Notes under the pieces: model-generated
What the model was told of the DNA's origin: nothing
Databases searched by the model: none
The model's input: only the letters and a program-made list of their open reading frames with translations
Shown here: piece by piece, positions 16,201-23,800 of the stretch
How positions within the stretch are numbered: position 1 is the first letter of the stretch
How the letters are laid out: every line of letters starts with the position of its first letter
Source of the DNA: Clostridiales bacterium
Lineage (GTDB): Bacteria; Bacillota; Clostridia; Oscillospirales; QAMX01
NCBI GenBank assembly: GCA_016303065.1
Contig: JAEDMJ010000020.1
Span: 1-35,692, forward strand
DNA length: 35,692 nt
Direction of reading: 5' to 3'
Position numbers and translations under genes: made by a program

Positions 16201-16329
16201 TTCGCTCCGGAGAAGGTCTCTTCGGTCGACCTTGTCGAAGGCTCGGCTCAGCCTGCGAACGTGAACGGCAGCAGCATCAGCTTTGCCTACGGTCCTTACG
16301 AAATCATTACGTTCAGGGTTGAAAAGTAA
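13261..16329 (+). CDS. Alpha-mannosidase, glycoside hydrolase family 38
   Basis: A 1022-residue retaining, zinc-dependent alpha-mannosidase. The GH38 catalytic domain starts near residue 225. HTHIDVAWLW gives the zinc ligands His236 and Asp238, WLPDTFGF gives the nucleophile Asp348, and FHDILPGSS near His552 matches the later zinc histidine. An N-terminal beta-rich region precedes it, and beta-sandwich domains (about 640-1022) follow. No signal peptide is seen, so it acts in the cytoplasm on imported mannosides. The ATG at 13261 has an ideal AAAGGAGG site; upstream in-frame sequence belongs to the promoter. Family and mechanism are clear, while linkage preference (alpha-1,2, 1,3 or 1,6) is not. 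Confidence 0.95.
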   Translation: MDNQMVYAIAQSLRDHTQVSYTPAGQMEYRAAKYIAPEKYEFLSDYAPLTSSTVITGDTIFIKGTLSVPDEILSGPDYRDYLRIDIPHREGIVIINGEPYHGLDDNRSRIPLREEWAGKTLDFEVIVFGTRDRHRNRTFVNGIGFERIDLKIESCYYLYIIANDFMRTCGSEPDNMHIRVRVNAAIENAVKDLDLDLEGEALRASVALAEKRLLDGLAEIDDGDVRGLISLIGHTHIDVAWLWQLKDTVRKCGHSFTNMLRLMDEFPDFTFSCSQLQLMDYTKQYYPAVFEQIKERIRDGRWECVGPMWVESDCNVVSGESLVRQLIYGINFAEKEFGTHSHVAWLPDTFGFQPNMPQILKKSGTDYFYTYKLHWQHQNRFPYGMFRWEGLDGSEIISSVAYNPGCYNGNPTPDQLREAKNRNLQNGEFDNVIFPYGHGDGGGGPTREMIEYAHRLRDFPGLPRTRMERADEYFARLETQRDKLPKWYGELYIETHRGTLTTQGKIKRNNRTAEIGYQNAEKLGVLASLMGADPDWKLLSEGWKKILLLQFHDILPGSSINPVYSEDCKEGYEFIFSNLEKFTNGLKPASGESFAVYNFLSWNRDALVSVETDASAACGKTVVGADGKAVPTSVECLGNGKARVTFKAELPALGFAKFSLASEAAVSGKASKVSTAGDGSVTVETDGFVVTVDALGRLSSVYDKAQKRDAVSAPANDIRLFRDGPQSEDAWNIYDIYKERPVSCDWRVELSVKENSPLRTVVHVSKKIEKCAIEQDICIYPDSPIIDFRTHIDWTERHKVMRVYFPANVKSQFAAYEVGFGTFLRPAKQNTSFDKSRFEVNAHKFADLSEGDYGVSLLNDCKYAHSCDDNVIGLTLLRGTTHPDPLADLGGHEINYAFYPHAGDWRTAGTPRRGHEFNNNPVVWSVADDFGADMAGKSLAVCSSENIIIDTVKPAEDGNGIIIRAYECNGCRGNADISLAFAPEKVSSVDLVEGSAQPANVNGSSISFAYGPYEIITFRVEK

Positions 16330-16371
16330 AATACACAGCGGTTCGTTTGGTTGAAAAGAAAGGCGGTCATT

Positions 16372-17205
16372 ATGTCAGAAAAAGCAAAAGTCGGTATCCA
16401 GCTTTATACGGTCAGAGATGAACTCGACAGGGATTTTGTCGGAACTATTGAGACGGTCAAAAAGATGGGATATGAAGGCGTGGAGTTTGCCGGGAACTAC
16501 GGAGGATATTCCGCCGCGGATCTCAAAAAGCTCTGTGCCGAGATCGGTCTTGACATTATCTCAACACACTGCTCATATGAAAACTTTGAGAAGGACTTTG
16601 AAGGCACCGTGCAGTACCACGCGGATCTCGGGCTCAAATACCTGGCGATTCCGTGGATGCCCGCAGAAAAATGCCCCGGCAAACCGGGTTTTGACACCAT
16701 CAGCGGACTTTTCAGGGATATGCAGAAGGCTCTTGCCGAAAAAGACATCCGTCTTCTCTATCACAACCACGATTTTGAATTCGTTCCCCATCCGGACGGC
16801 GGCCTGGCTTACGACAGGCTCATCGAGTCCATCCCCGGGATGTGGCCGGAGTTTGACGTGTGCTGGGTGACATATTCCGGCAACGACCCGGTCGGGTACA
16901 TCAAAAAGTACGCCGGCAAGGTTCCGGTCGTGCATCTCAAGGACTTTACCGGACGCAACAGCGCCGATCCGGCGTACGCCCTCATCGATGCGGACGGCAA
17001 TGCGGTCGGCGGAGGAGAGAAGAAGGTTGAAAACACCTTCAGGTTCCACCCCGTCGGAAGCGGCTGCGTAGAGATGGAAAAGGTTGTGGAAGCGGCCCTC
17101 TCTGTCGGAACGAAGGCTTTCATTGTCGAGCAGGACGACTGCTACGGCGACTGCTTCGGTGCGGCTGAAAAGAGCCGCGCCTATCTCAGAAGCCTCGGCC
17201 TCTGA
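16372..17205 (+). CDS. Sugar phosphate isomerase/epimerase, TIM-barrel family
   Basis: A 277-residue protein of the xylose-isomerase-like TIM-barrel family (AP endonuclease 2 fold; IolE and related epimerases). It opens with VGIQLYTVRDEL, has YHNHDFEF near residues 130-137, and continues with FDVCW, VVHLKDF and an IVEQDD strand end. These supply the histidine, aspartate and glutamate residues that hold a divalent metal in the family. The ATG at 16372 follows AAAGGCGG. It begins 42 bases after the mannosidase stop and is almost certainly in the same transcript. It probably isomerises or epimerises a sugar released by the flanking hydrolases. The exact substrate cannot be told, since family members act on hexoses, inosose and keto-sugars. 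A hairpin follows the stop. Confidence 0.87.
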   Translation: MSEKAKVGIQLYTVRDELDRDFVGTIETVKKMGYEGVEFAGNYGGYSAADLKKLCAEIGLDIISTHCSYENFEKDFEGTVQYHADLGLKYLAIPWMPAEKCPGKPGFDTISGLFRDMQKALAEKDIRLLYHNHDFEFVPHPDGGLAYDRLIESIPGMWPEFDVCWVTYSGNDPVGYIKKYAGKVPVVHLKDFTGRNSADPAYALIDADGNAVGGGEKKVENTFRFHPVGSGCVEMEKVVEAALSVGTKAFIVEQDDCYGDCFGAAEKSRAYLRSLGL

Positions 17206-17217
17206 TCTGAAGTTTTT

Positions 17218-17253
17218 CCGGACGATCCGAAAAGTTTTTTTCGGATCGTCCGG
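17218..17253 (+). terminator. Strong hairpin between the isomerase and GH2 genes
   Basis: A perfect 16-bp inverted repeat (17218-17233 and 17238-17253) with a 4-base GTTT loop. It is not followed by a proper T tract on the plus strand (ATTTGACGATTTT), so it may attenuate or protect the upstream mRNA and not fully terminate. Confidence 0.6.
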
Positions 17254-17255
17254 AT

Positions 17256-17284
17256 TTGACGATTTTAAAAGCCTGTTTTACTTT
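17256..17284 (+). promoter_or_regulatory. Weak candidate promoter for the GH2 gene
   Basis: TTGACG at 17256-17261 is a good -35 match, but at a 17-base spacing the -10 is only TACTTT (17279-17284). The gene may depend mainly on read-through from the mannosidase promoter. Confidence 0.25.
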
Positions 17285-17309
17285 TGAAAATTATGAAGAG
17301 GTGACGGTT

Positions 17310-20300
17310 TTGAAAGAATACACCGCCTGCAAAGAATGGCAGGATCCGTCGGTTCCCGCTGTGAACCGTTTGAGCGCCCGGGCATATTATATTCCGTTTC
17401 AGTCGGCTTTTGCCGCGCTGGACGGAAGCCGCAGACTTTCCGTCCGTTATAAAAACCTGAACGGACGTTGGAGCTTCCGCTGGTTTGACCGCCCCGAGCA
17501 CGCTCCGGAAGACCCGTCCGTCTGCAGTCTCGAGGGATGGGATACTCAGGATGTCCCTTCCTGCTGGCAGATGTGCGGGAAATACGATGTTCCCGTGTAC
17601 ACAAACGTGAACTATCCGATTCCGCTTGACCCTCCGTATGTCCCCGATGCAAACCCCACCGGAGTTTACGTCCGCGATTTCACGCTTCCGGACAGCTTTG
17701 ACGGAATGCGCACCCATATTCGCTTTGAAGGCGTCGATTCGGCGTTCTATGTTTTTGTGAACGGCAGAAAAATCGGATATTCAAAGGGCGCACATCTTCC
17801 CAGCGAGTTCGACATTACGGAAAGCGTCCGAAAGGGCGTGAACCGCATTGCCGTAACGGTCATAAAGCACAGCGACGGAACCTATCTTGAAGACCAGGAT
17901 ATGTGGCGTATGTCGGGCCTCTGGCGCGACTGCTGTCTGCTGGCAAGGCCGGAAAGTATGCTTTGGGACGTCGGCATTACCGCCGACCTGGAAAGCGACA
18001 TGACCACGGGCGTTTTCAGAGCCGAACCCGCCGCAGAAGGCGATACGAGCGGAAGAACTCTGAAAACGAAGCTTTTTGCGCCGGACGGCTCGGTCGTCTT
18101 TGAATGCGAAAAGCCCGTCGGGGAGCCTGTGGAGTGCAGGATCGAAAACGTCCGCCGCTGGACAAACGAGACCCCCGTTCTCTACCGGGCGGTGTTTGAG
18201 CTTTCCGGAGGCTGCTGCCCGGCGGAGGCCGTGGCTTTCAACGTCGGCTTCCGCCACGTTGAGATCGTTGACGGGATCTTTACCGTGAACGGAGCCGCCA
18301 TAAAGATTCGCGGCGTAAACCGTCACGACACCAACCCTGACAGCGGCCATACGGTCAGCATGGCCGATATGCGCCGCGACCTTGTCCAGATGCGCCGCCA
18401 CAATATCACGGCGATCCGGACGTCCCACTATATCAACGATCCGCGGTTCCTCGACCTTTGCGACGAGCTTGGTTTCTTTGTGGTCGACGAGTGCGACATC
18501 GAAACCCACGGCGCGCACTATTTCCGGGAAGAGGGTCACGAAGAGCTTTATATGTGCAGCGACCCGAGATTCAAGCTCAGCTTCCTCGACCGCTGCGCGC
18601 GGATGTTTGCCCGAGACAGAAATCACGCCTGCGTCATAATGTGGTCTCTCGGAAACGAGAGCCAGTTCGGTGAAAACCATGTCGCAATGGCGGATTTCCT
18701 CCACGAGCACGATTCAAGACCGGTTCACTACTGTGAAGCGAGGGACGCTCTCTGCGTCGACGTGGTCAGCTCCATGTATCCGAACCCGGATAAAGTGCCG
18801 GAGCTGTTCGAGGCGGCAAAGGGCAGACCGTACTTTTTCTGTGAATACTCCCACGCCATGGGCAATTCCAACGGCGATATCTGCGACTACGTAAAGCTTA
18901 TCGACGCATGTCCGACCTCCATGGGTGGATGCATCTGGGAGTGGGCGGATCACGGCATCCGCACTGTCGGCAAGTCCGGAAAAGAGACCTTCTTCTACGG
19001 CGGAGATTTCGGAGACAAGCCGAACGACGGAAATTTCTGCGTCGACGGACTTGTCTCTCCGGACAGGGAGCCGCGCTCCGGTCTGCTTGAGGTCAAGAAG
19101 GCCTACGAATGGGTCAAGGCGCTTGCCGTTCGGAGCAGCCGCGACCGTATTTCCATTAAGAACTGCCGCTTCTTCGGAAAGCTTGACGACGTTGAAGCCT
19201 ACTGGGATATAATCCGCAACGGCAGAGTTATCCGCAGCGGCTCCTTCGGCTCCCTTGCGGGCATCGATCCGGGAAAGTCCAGGTATTTCAGCGTTGATAC
19301 GGACGTTCCCTGCGACGGAGCGGAGTACTTCCTGAACGTCTCCTTCCGTCTCGGACGCGAAACCTGGTATGCCGAGCGCGGATACGAGGTCGCCTTTACC
19401 CAGATCGCCCTCAGCGAAGGCATGGAGAGCTCTCCCGCCCGGCTTTCCGGAAATGCGCTCGAGCTGGATGACGGGGGCGAGTACGTCTCCGTGAAATGCG
19501 ACGACACCGTGTTCTCCTTTGCCAAGGACACGGGACTTCCGGCTTCGATCGTGGCCGAGGGCACGGAGCTTCTGGCGTCGCCCTTCCGCTTTAACTTAAC
19601 GCGCGCGGCGATTGACAACGACTCCCAGGACATTGAGGCCTGGAGAAGAATGTATGTCGACAGGATGCAGACGAGACTTGAGAGCTTCGCTCTGGTTTCC
19701 TCTTCCGATGACAGCGTCGTGCTCCACGGTGCTTATGTTCTCTCGCCGTATGTTGTGACGCCCTTCTGGAGGGTTGAAGCCGACTGGATCGTGAACCGTT
19801 CCGGCGAGCTCTTCTGCGAGATGAATGTGAAATATCTCAAATCCGAGGCCAGGGTCCTTCCGCGGTTCGGCTTTGAATTCATGCTTGCCGGCGGGTTTGA
19901 AAACGTTGAATGGTACGGCCGCGGCCCCACGGAGAGCTATATCGACAAGAAGTTCGCCGCGCGCTTTGGGCATTACAGCGCCAGGGTGAGCGACCTGTTC
20001 ACGCACTACGTAAAGCCGCAGGAAAACGGAAGCCATGCGGAAACCCGCTATGCCGGAATCACCGACAGGCGCGGTCTCGGACTTGCGATACTCGGCGCGC
20101 CCGAGTTCTCGTTCTCGGCGCATCACTATACAACGGCGGATATCGCCTCGGCTGCGCATGACAGCGAGCTTGTGCCGAGAGCGGAGACCGTCGTGAATCT
20201 GGACGCAAGACAGAACGGCATCGGCTCCGCTTCGTGCGGTCCGTACCTCCAGGAGAAGTACCGCTTTATCGGCGGGAACTTTGACTTTGCCTTCCGCCTC

Positions 20301-20345
20301 AGACCTTATTTTGCCGAGGATGCGGAGCTGGAAAAGCTTTACTGA
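17310..20345 (+). CDS. Beta-galactosidase, LacZ-type glycoside hydrolase family 2
   Basis: A 1011-residue cytoplasmic retaining beta-glycosidase with the full five-domain LacZ plan: jelly-roll sugar-binding domain, two immunoglobulin-like domains around a TIM barrel, and a C-terminal small-chain domain. The catalytic acid/base is Glu450 in SLGNES and the nucleophile Glu512 in FFCEYSHAMGNS. GVNRHD and the RTSHYINDPRFLDLCDE stretch with DIETHG are typical LacZ. The C-terminal block has YGRGPTE and VKPQENG, the latter matching the LacZ PQENG motif. I chose a TTG at 17310 because it follows GAGGTG at suitable distance; in-frame alternatives are GTG at 17301 and TTG at 17256. No signal peptide is present. 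Beta-galactosidase is the best call; a related beta-glycosidase activity remains possible. Confidence 0.92.
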   Translation: MKEYTACKEWQDPSVPAVNRLSARAYYIPFQSAFAALDGSRRLSVRYKNLNGRWSFRWFDRPEHAPEDPSVCSLEGWDTQDVPSCWQMCGKYDVPVYTNVNYPIPLDPPYVPDANPTGVYVRDFTLPDSFDGMRTHIRFEGVDSAFYVFVNGRKIGYSKGAHLPSEFDITESVRKGVNRIAVTVIKHSDGTYLEDQDMWRMSGLWRDCCLLARPESMLWDVGITADLESDMTTGVFRAEPAAEGDTSGRTLKTKLFAPDGSVVFECEKPVGEPVECRIENVRRWTNETPVLYRAVFELSGGCCPAEAVAFNVGFRHVEIVDGIFTVNGAAIKIRGVNRHDTNPDSGHTVSMADMRRDLVQMRRHNITAIRTSHYINDPRFLDLCDELGFFVVDECDIETHGAHYFREEGHEELYMCSDPRFKLSFLDRCARMFARDRNHACVIMWSLGNESQFGENHVAMADFLHEHDSRPVHYCEARDALCVDVVSSMYPNPDKVPELFEAAKGRPYFFCEYSHAMGNSNGDICDYVKLIDACPTSMGGCIWEWADHGIRTVGKSGKETFFYGGDFGDKPNDGNFCVDGLVSPDREPRSGLLEVKKAYEWVKALAVRSSRDRISIKNCRFFGKLDDVEAYWDIIRNGRVIRSGSFGSLAGIDPGKSRYFSVDTDVPCDGAEYFLNVSFRLGRETWYAERGYEVAFTQIALSEGMESSPARLSGNALELDDGGEYVSVKCDDTVFSFAKDTGLPASIVAEGTELLASPFRFNLTRAAIDNDSQDIEAWRRMYVDRMQTRLESFALVSSSDDSVVLHGAYVLSPYVVTPFWRVEADWIVNRSGELFCEMNVKYLKSEARVLPRFGFEFMLAGGFENVEWYGRGPTESYIDKKFAARFGHYSARVSDLFTHYVKPQENGSHAETRYAGITDRRGLGLAILGAPEFSFSAHHYTTADIASAAHDSELVPRAETVVNLDARQNGIGSASCGPYLQEKYRFIGGNFDFAFRLRPYFAEDAELEKLY

Positions 20346-20363
20346 AAAAAGCTGTGACACGGT

Positions 20364-20401
20364 AAAAAACAAGAGTCACGGGATCAAACCCGTGACTCTT
20401 G
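20364..20401. terminator. Bidirectional terminator between convergent genes
   Basis: A perfect 13-bp stem (20370-20382 and 20389-20401) with a 6-base loop lies between the convergent GH2 and lipid kinase genes. On the minus strand it is followed by six T residues (20369-20364). On the plus strand it is followed by CTTTATATT. Confidence 0.87.
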
Positions 20402-20424
20402 CTTTATATTGCGCGGATACCGTG

Positions 20425-21297
20425 TTATTTCTGGACGGCGGGGATACAGGCGCGGGCGGAATACTTCGTCACTCCGCGGATCGTTTCGCCGTCGATCTGT
20501 ATGGCGGTGGGGCGGTCGAATTCGACGGTGATATCGTGCCCGGACAGAACTTCAACCATTTCGGTGCGGCGCACGTGTTCGCCCTTGAAAATTTTGGGGA
20601 AAACGATGAGTGTTTTGAGCTTTCCCGAGCCGAAGAGAATGAGCGTGGAGAGCTTTTTGTCGGGACTCAGCCGGTCCTGGCCGGGGGTCGGCATCATGCC
20701 GCCGCCGTAGAACCGGCCGTTCATTGTGGGCGCAAGCCAGACCTTTTTGTACTCGTGGCGCTTTCCGTCGACGGTGACGACGGCGTTTGTCGGCTTATAG
20801 TGGAAAAGCAGGCCTTTTATTGCGATGGAAGTGTAGTTGATCTTTTTGCCGGGAGTTTTGCGGAGCTCGTCGCCGACTTCGCAGCAGTATCCGTCGATGC
20901 CGTACCCGACGCCGTTGAGAAACCTGAAAGTCCTGCCGTTGACGGTCACGGTGGGAAGGTCTTTTATGTACCGGTTCACGCAGAAGGGCTCGCAGCCTTT
21001 TTTGCGTCCGGTGTCGTGGAGAAAATCGTTGCCGCTGCCGGAGGCAAAATAGAAAATGTCGTTTTCAAAGCCGATGTTTTCGGTCTCGTTTATAAAGCGG
21101 TTGAGAGTTCCGTCTCCGCCGCAGACAACGACAATGTCTCCGGAGTCAATCTCACTGAAAAAACCGGCGTATCCGCCCATGGCGGTCATGTCGTAAAAAG
21201 AGATTTCTCCGCCGCGGAGAAGGGGCGGGAGAGTTTCTCTCACTTCTGCGCCGTGTCCGTTTCCGGCCTGGGGGTTGTAAAGCACGTGATACTTCAT
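20425..21297 (-). CDS. Diacylglycerol-kinase-family lipid kinase
   Basis: A 290-residue protein of the DagK/YegS lipid and sphingosine kinase fold. It has the N-terminal YNPQAGNG, the ATP-binding GGDGTLN at residues 60-66, ASGSGNDF at about 83-90 and a C-terminal beta-sandwich half with GGGMMPTP. Family members phosphorylate diacylglycerol or related lipids at the inner membrane face; the exact lipid is not predictable. I chose the ATG at 21297. A TTG at 21309 would add four residues but would abut the only AAAGAG-like site. It is the last gene of the ahcY-led strand and is followed by a strong terminator. The link to its neighbours is not obvious. Confidence 0.88.
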   Translation of the reverse strand: MKYHVLYNPQAGNGHGAEVRETLPPLLRGGEISFYDMTAMGGYAGFFSEIDSGDIVVVCGGDGTLNRFINETENIGFENDIFYFASGSGNDFLHDTGRKKGCEPFCVNRYIKDLPTVTVNGRTFRFLNGVGYGIDGYCCEVGDELRKTPGKKINYTSIAIKGLLFHYKPTNAVVTVDGKRHEYKKVWLAPTMNGRFYGGGMMPTPGQDRLSPDKKLSTLILFGSGKLKTLIVFPKIFKGEHVRRTEMVEVLSGHDITVEFDRPTAIQIDGETIRGVTKYSARACIPAVQK

Positions 21298-21357
21298 TTT
21301 TTGCTGCAACTCTTTTCTTTCTGTTTATTTATCTTTCCCGGGAAAGCTGGGGGGGTC

Positions 21358-21825
21358 TCAGGGGAGTGCGAGATTGATGATTTCCCGCCCCATATCTCCG
21401 GCGACGGAGACGGTGTACGCCGTGCCGCCGGTGGAACGGTTGAGGTATGCGACGATGATCTCGGAGCGCTCGACAATGGCCCTGTCGCGAAGGTGGTATA
21501 CCCCAGGCAGATATCTGTCGCAGAAATACTCAGCCGAATCGGCAAGGCCGAGAATGCTTCTGTACACCGCTTTGTCGGCGGGGCTCCAGCGGCGGTCCTG
21601 CTCCGGAAAGGGGAGAAGCAGGTGAAGCCGCACTTTTGCTCCGGCGGAGCGGAAAGCAAGGACGGCCTGCGCCGCAAGCGTGTCAAAGCCAAGGGCGCCG
21701 CCGGCAAAGAAATTTTCGGCGCCCCTGGAGATAAGCTCTTCCACGGTTTTGCGAAGCCCGGCTGCGGCGGCAATGCGTTCCTCTGCGGACAGAATGCGGT
21801 GTCCGGTAAATCCGACAGAGTTCAC
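21358..21825 (-). CDS. SLOG-superfamily protein (YpsA/DUF1273-like)
   Basis: A 155-residue Rossmann-like protein. FTGHR at residues 6-10, the FFAGGALGFDTLAA nucleotide-binding segment near 39-52, the DRRW-Y spacing after PFPEQ, and GGTAYTV near 137-143 match the YpsA/DUF1273 branch of the SLOG superfamily. SLOG proteins are proposed to bind or process nucleotide-derived ligands such as NAD or ADP-ribose derivatives. The precise function is unknown. It starts with a GTG at 21825 inside a GTGA overlap with the stop codon of the alpha/beta hydrolase gene, so translation is coupled. Confidence 0.82.
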   Translation of the reverse strand: MNSVGFTGHRILSAEERIAAAAGLRKTVEELISRGAENFFAGGALGFDTLAAQAVLAFRSAGAKVRLHLLLPFPEQDRRWSPADKAVYRSILGLADSAEYFCDRYLPGVYHLRDRAIVERSEIIVAYLNRSTGGTAYTVSVAGDMGREIINLALP

Positions 21826-22829
21826 AGCGATTCAAGCATGTCTTTCATGCCGTCGAAAAGGACGGGACCGGAGATCATGTGGCCCCCCTCAAAATAGTCG
21901 AACATGAGTTTTTCTTCTGCGCCGAATGTTTTCCAGATGGGTCTGAGAATGCTTTCGGCTTCCCTGGTGGCGCTGACGGGGAAAATTCTGTCCTCGGAGC
22001 CGCTTGATATGATGAGCGGGCGGGGGGCGATAAGCGCAAGCACGTCGGGGAGTTCGGCCCAGCGGAGCATTCCGGGAGTGTAGTTGTCTATGCAGTGGTG
22101 CATCGCATAGATTGAGTCACGATATAAATTCGCATATCCGCTGACGACTGCCGCTCCGACGCGGAGGTCGACTGCCGCAAGGTGGGTCGCGACGGTGCCT
22201 CCGCCGGAGATGCCCATGCATCCCAGGCGTCCGCCGTCAACGTTTTCAAGGGTAAGGAACCAGTCGAGGACGCGCTGGGCTTCAAAAAGCCGGAGTCCGC
22301 CGGCGTTGCCGCCCCAGAGAAGGCTCATTCCCGAAACGGAATCGCAGGCGCCGCCGTTTTTGTTCCGGTCCATATATCTGAAAAGGCGGCTCTCGCCGAA
22401 GCCGATGATCTCCGGCGCGACGACGGCAATTCCGCGGCGGCAGAGCTCGATGGGGAAATTTTTCATGTAATCGCCTCCGGCAGGCCTGTCCCAGACGTCG
22501 GGAATGTCAAGTATGTCGCAGACTCCGCGGCCGTGACCGCTCAGAGCAATGGCGCAGGGGAGCTTTTTTCCCTCCTTTGCGGAATCGGGAAGAAGCACGT
22601 ACACGGGAACGGTGAGCTCGGGGGCGATGGAAAGGGCGAATTTTTCAAGAGAATATCCCTCCCGGGTCTCGCGGTACAGAAGCTCTGCCCCGGGAAGAAT
22701 GTCGCGGGGGCCGTATATGTCCAGGGAGAAGACTTCGCGGAGCTTTTGCCGGAGAAGCTCCTGGGACGACGAAAGCTCGGACGCGCTGCCGCCCCGGACG
22801 GAAAGCGACTTTTCGGCGCGGTTGTACAT
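21822..22829 (-). CDS. Alpha/beta hydrolase (acetyl-xylan-esterase/dienelactone-hydrolase-like)
   Basis: A serine hydrolase of at least 335 residues. The nucleophile elbow is GISGGG with Ser208. The remaining triad members are probably Asp280 in SGSEDRIFP and His317 in EGGHMI. ALSGHGRG near residues 95-102 provides the oxyanion-hole region, and the layout resembles the Abhydrolase_7 / acetyl esterase group. No signal peptide is seen. The ATG at 22829 has a poor ribosome binding site. The frame stays open to 22874, where an ATT codon lies nine bases after AGGAG, and the extra 15 residues look coding, so the real start may be this unusual codon. Likely work is removal of acyl groups from sugars or other esters. 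The natural substrate is unknown. Confidence 0.82.
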   Translation of the reverse strand: MYNRAEKSLSVRGGSASELSSSQELLRQKLREVFSLDIYGPRDILPGAELLYRETREGYSLEKFALSIAPELTVPVYVLLPDSAKEGKKLPCAIALSGHGRGVCDILDIPDVWDRPAGGDYMKNFPIELCRRGIAVVAPEIIGFGESRLFRYMDRNKNGGACDSVSGMSLLWGGNAGGLRLFEAQRVLDWFLTLENVDGGRLGCMGISGGGTVATHLAAVDLRVGAAVVSGYANLYRDSIYAMHHCIDNYTPGMLRWAELPDVLALIAPRPLIISSGSEDRIFPVSATREAESILRPIWKTFGAEEKLMFDYFEGGHMISGPVLFDGMKDMLESL

Positions 22830-22936
22830 ACTCTTGAAATACGGTGTGAGATCAAATCTCGGGTCGGCAGTAATTTTTTATCACTCCTGACAAATACATT
22901 GTTGTTCCGGCCGTTTTTGCGGTGTTTTGACTGTTT

Positions 22937-23800
22937 TTATGAATCCCGCTGTTCTGCGCGGAGAACGACGGAGACGAGCTCGGGCGGATTGAACACCCGC
23001 GGAATTTTTATGGAGTTTCCAAGCCCGCGGGAAACGACGAGCAGGGAACCGTTTTCCGAATATACTCCGGAGGTGTAGTCGGGGAACAGCTCCCGGGAGG
23101 GGGAGATGAGTCCGCCGACGAAGGGAATTCTGATCTGGCCCCCGTGAAGGTGGCCGGAGAGAACGAGGTCAAAGCCCAGCCCGGAAAGGGCGGGGTAGAT
23201 ATTCGCGCGGTGGCACAGCAGAAGATTGAACATTCCGTCCGCCGGACGGCACTGGGGAAGATGCTCACGGACGTATTCGAGATCGCTTTTCCCCCAGCAG
23301 CTTGGGTCGGCTGCGCCGGAAACGCAGAAGCTCACGCCGTTTGTAGTGAGGATGACGGAGTCGTCAGACAAAAGCGTCACACCGTATTTTTCGTAAAGCT
23401 CCGCAAGTTCGGCGCGGTCGTAGTAGGACACGCTGTTTTCGTGGTTTCCGTAAACCGCGGCCACCGTCAGACCGGAAAGCCCCCGCAAAAGCTCTTCCAC
23501 GGGTTCAAAATCGCACAGAGTGCTGTCGAGAATGTCGCCGCACAGCACGACAAGGTCGGGGGAGAGCGCCCTGACGGCGCCGCAGAGTTCCGACTGGTTT
23601 TCGCCGAACCGGGCGCAGTGGAGATCGGCGATCAGCGCGATCCTGAATCCGTCCATTTCCGCGGGAAGGTTTTCCGGCGAAACTTCGTATTCCGAAACGG
23701 TAAGTCCGTCCCGTAAAGCGTAAACGCAGAGCAAAACCAGCGCCGCCGCGGCAAGAAGGCAGCAGACCAGCCGGACGAAGGCTTTCTTTCGCTTTACCAT
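22937..23800 (-). CDS. Membrane-anchored calcineurin-like metallophosphoesterase
   Basis: A 287-residue protein with one N-terminal membrane helix (about residues 10-29) after a basic MVKRKK start, then an outward-facing phosphoesterase domain. The two-metal site is complete: DLH (Asp59, His61), GDILD (Asp89), GNHE (Asn119, His120), a later LLCHR histidine and GHLHGGQ. The overall form is close to the YaeI/YkuE branch, some members of which hydrolyse UDP-sugar lipids or other phosphodiesters at the membrane. The ATG at 23800 overlaps the ahcY stop by 7 bases, so the two genes are cotranscribed and coupled. The substrate is not predictable from sequence. Confidence 0.9.
   Translation of the reverse strand: MVKRKKAFVRLVCCLLAAAALVLLCVYALRDGLTVSEYEVSPENLPAEMDGFRIALIADLHCARFGENQSELCGAVRALSPDLVVLCGDILDSTLCDFEPVEELLRGLSGLTVAAVYGNHENSVSYYDRAELAELYEKYGVTLLSDDSVILTTNGVSFCVSGAADPSCWGKSDLEYVREHLPQCRPADGMFNLLLCHRANIYPALSGLGFDLVLSGHLHGGQIRIPFVGGLISPSRELFPDYTSGVYSENGSLLVVSRGLGNSIKIPRVFNPPELVSVVLRAEQRDS

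Noticed and set aside
20281..21897. 538-codon plus-strand open frame across the lipid kinase and SLOG genes
   Set aside because: It starts inside the GH2 gene, runs through a terminator and is antisense to two well-recognised proteins.
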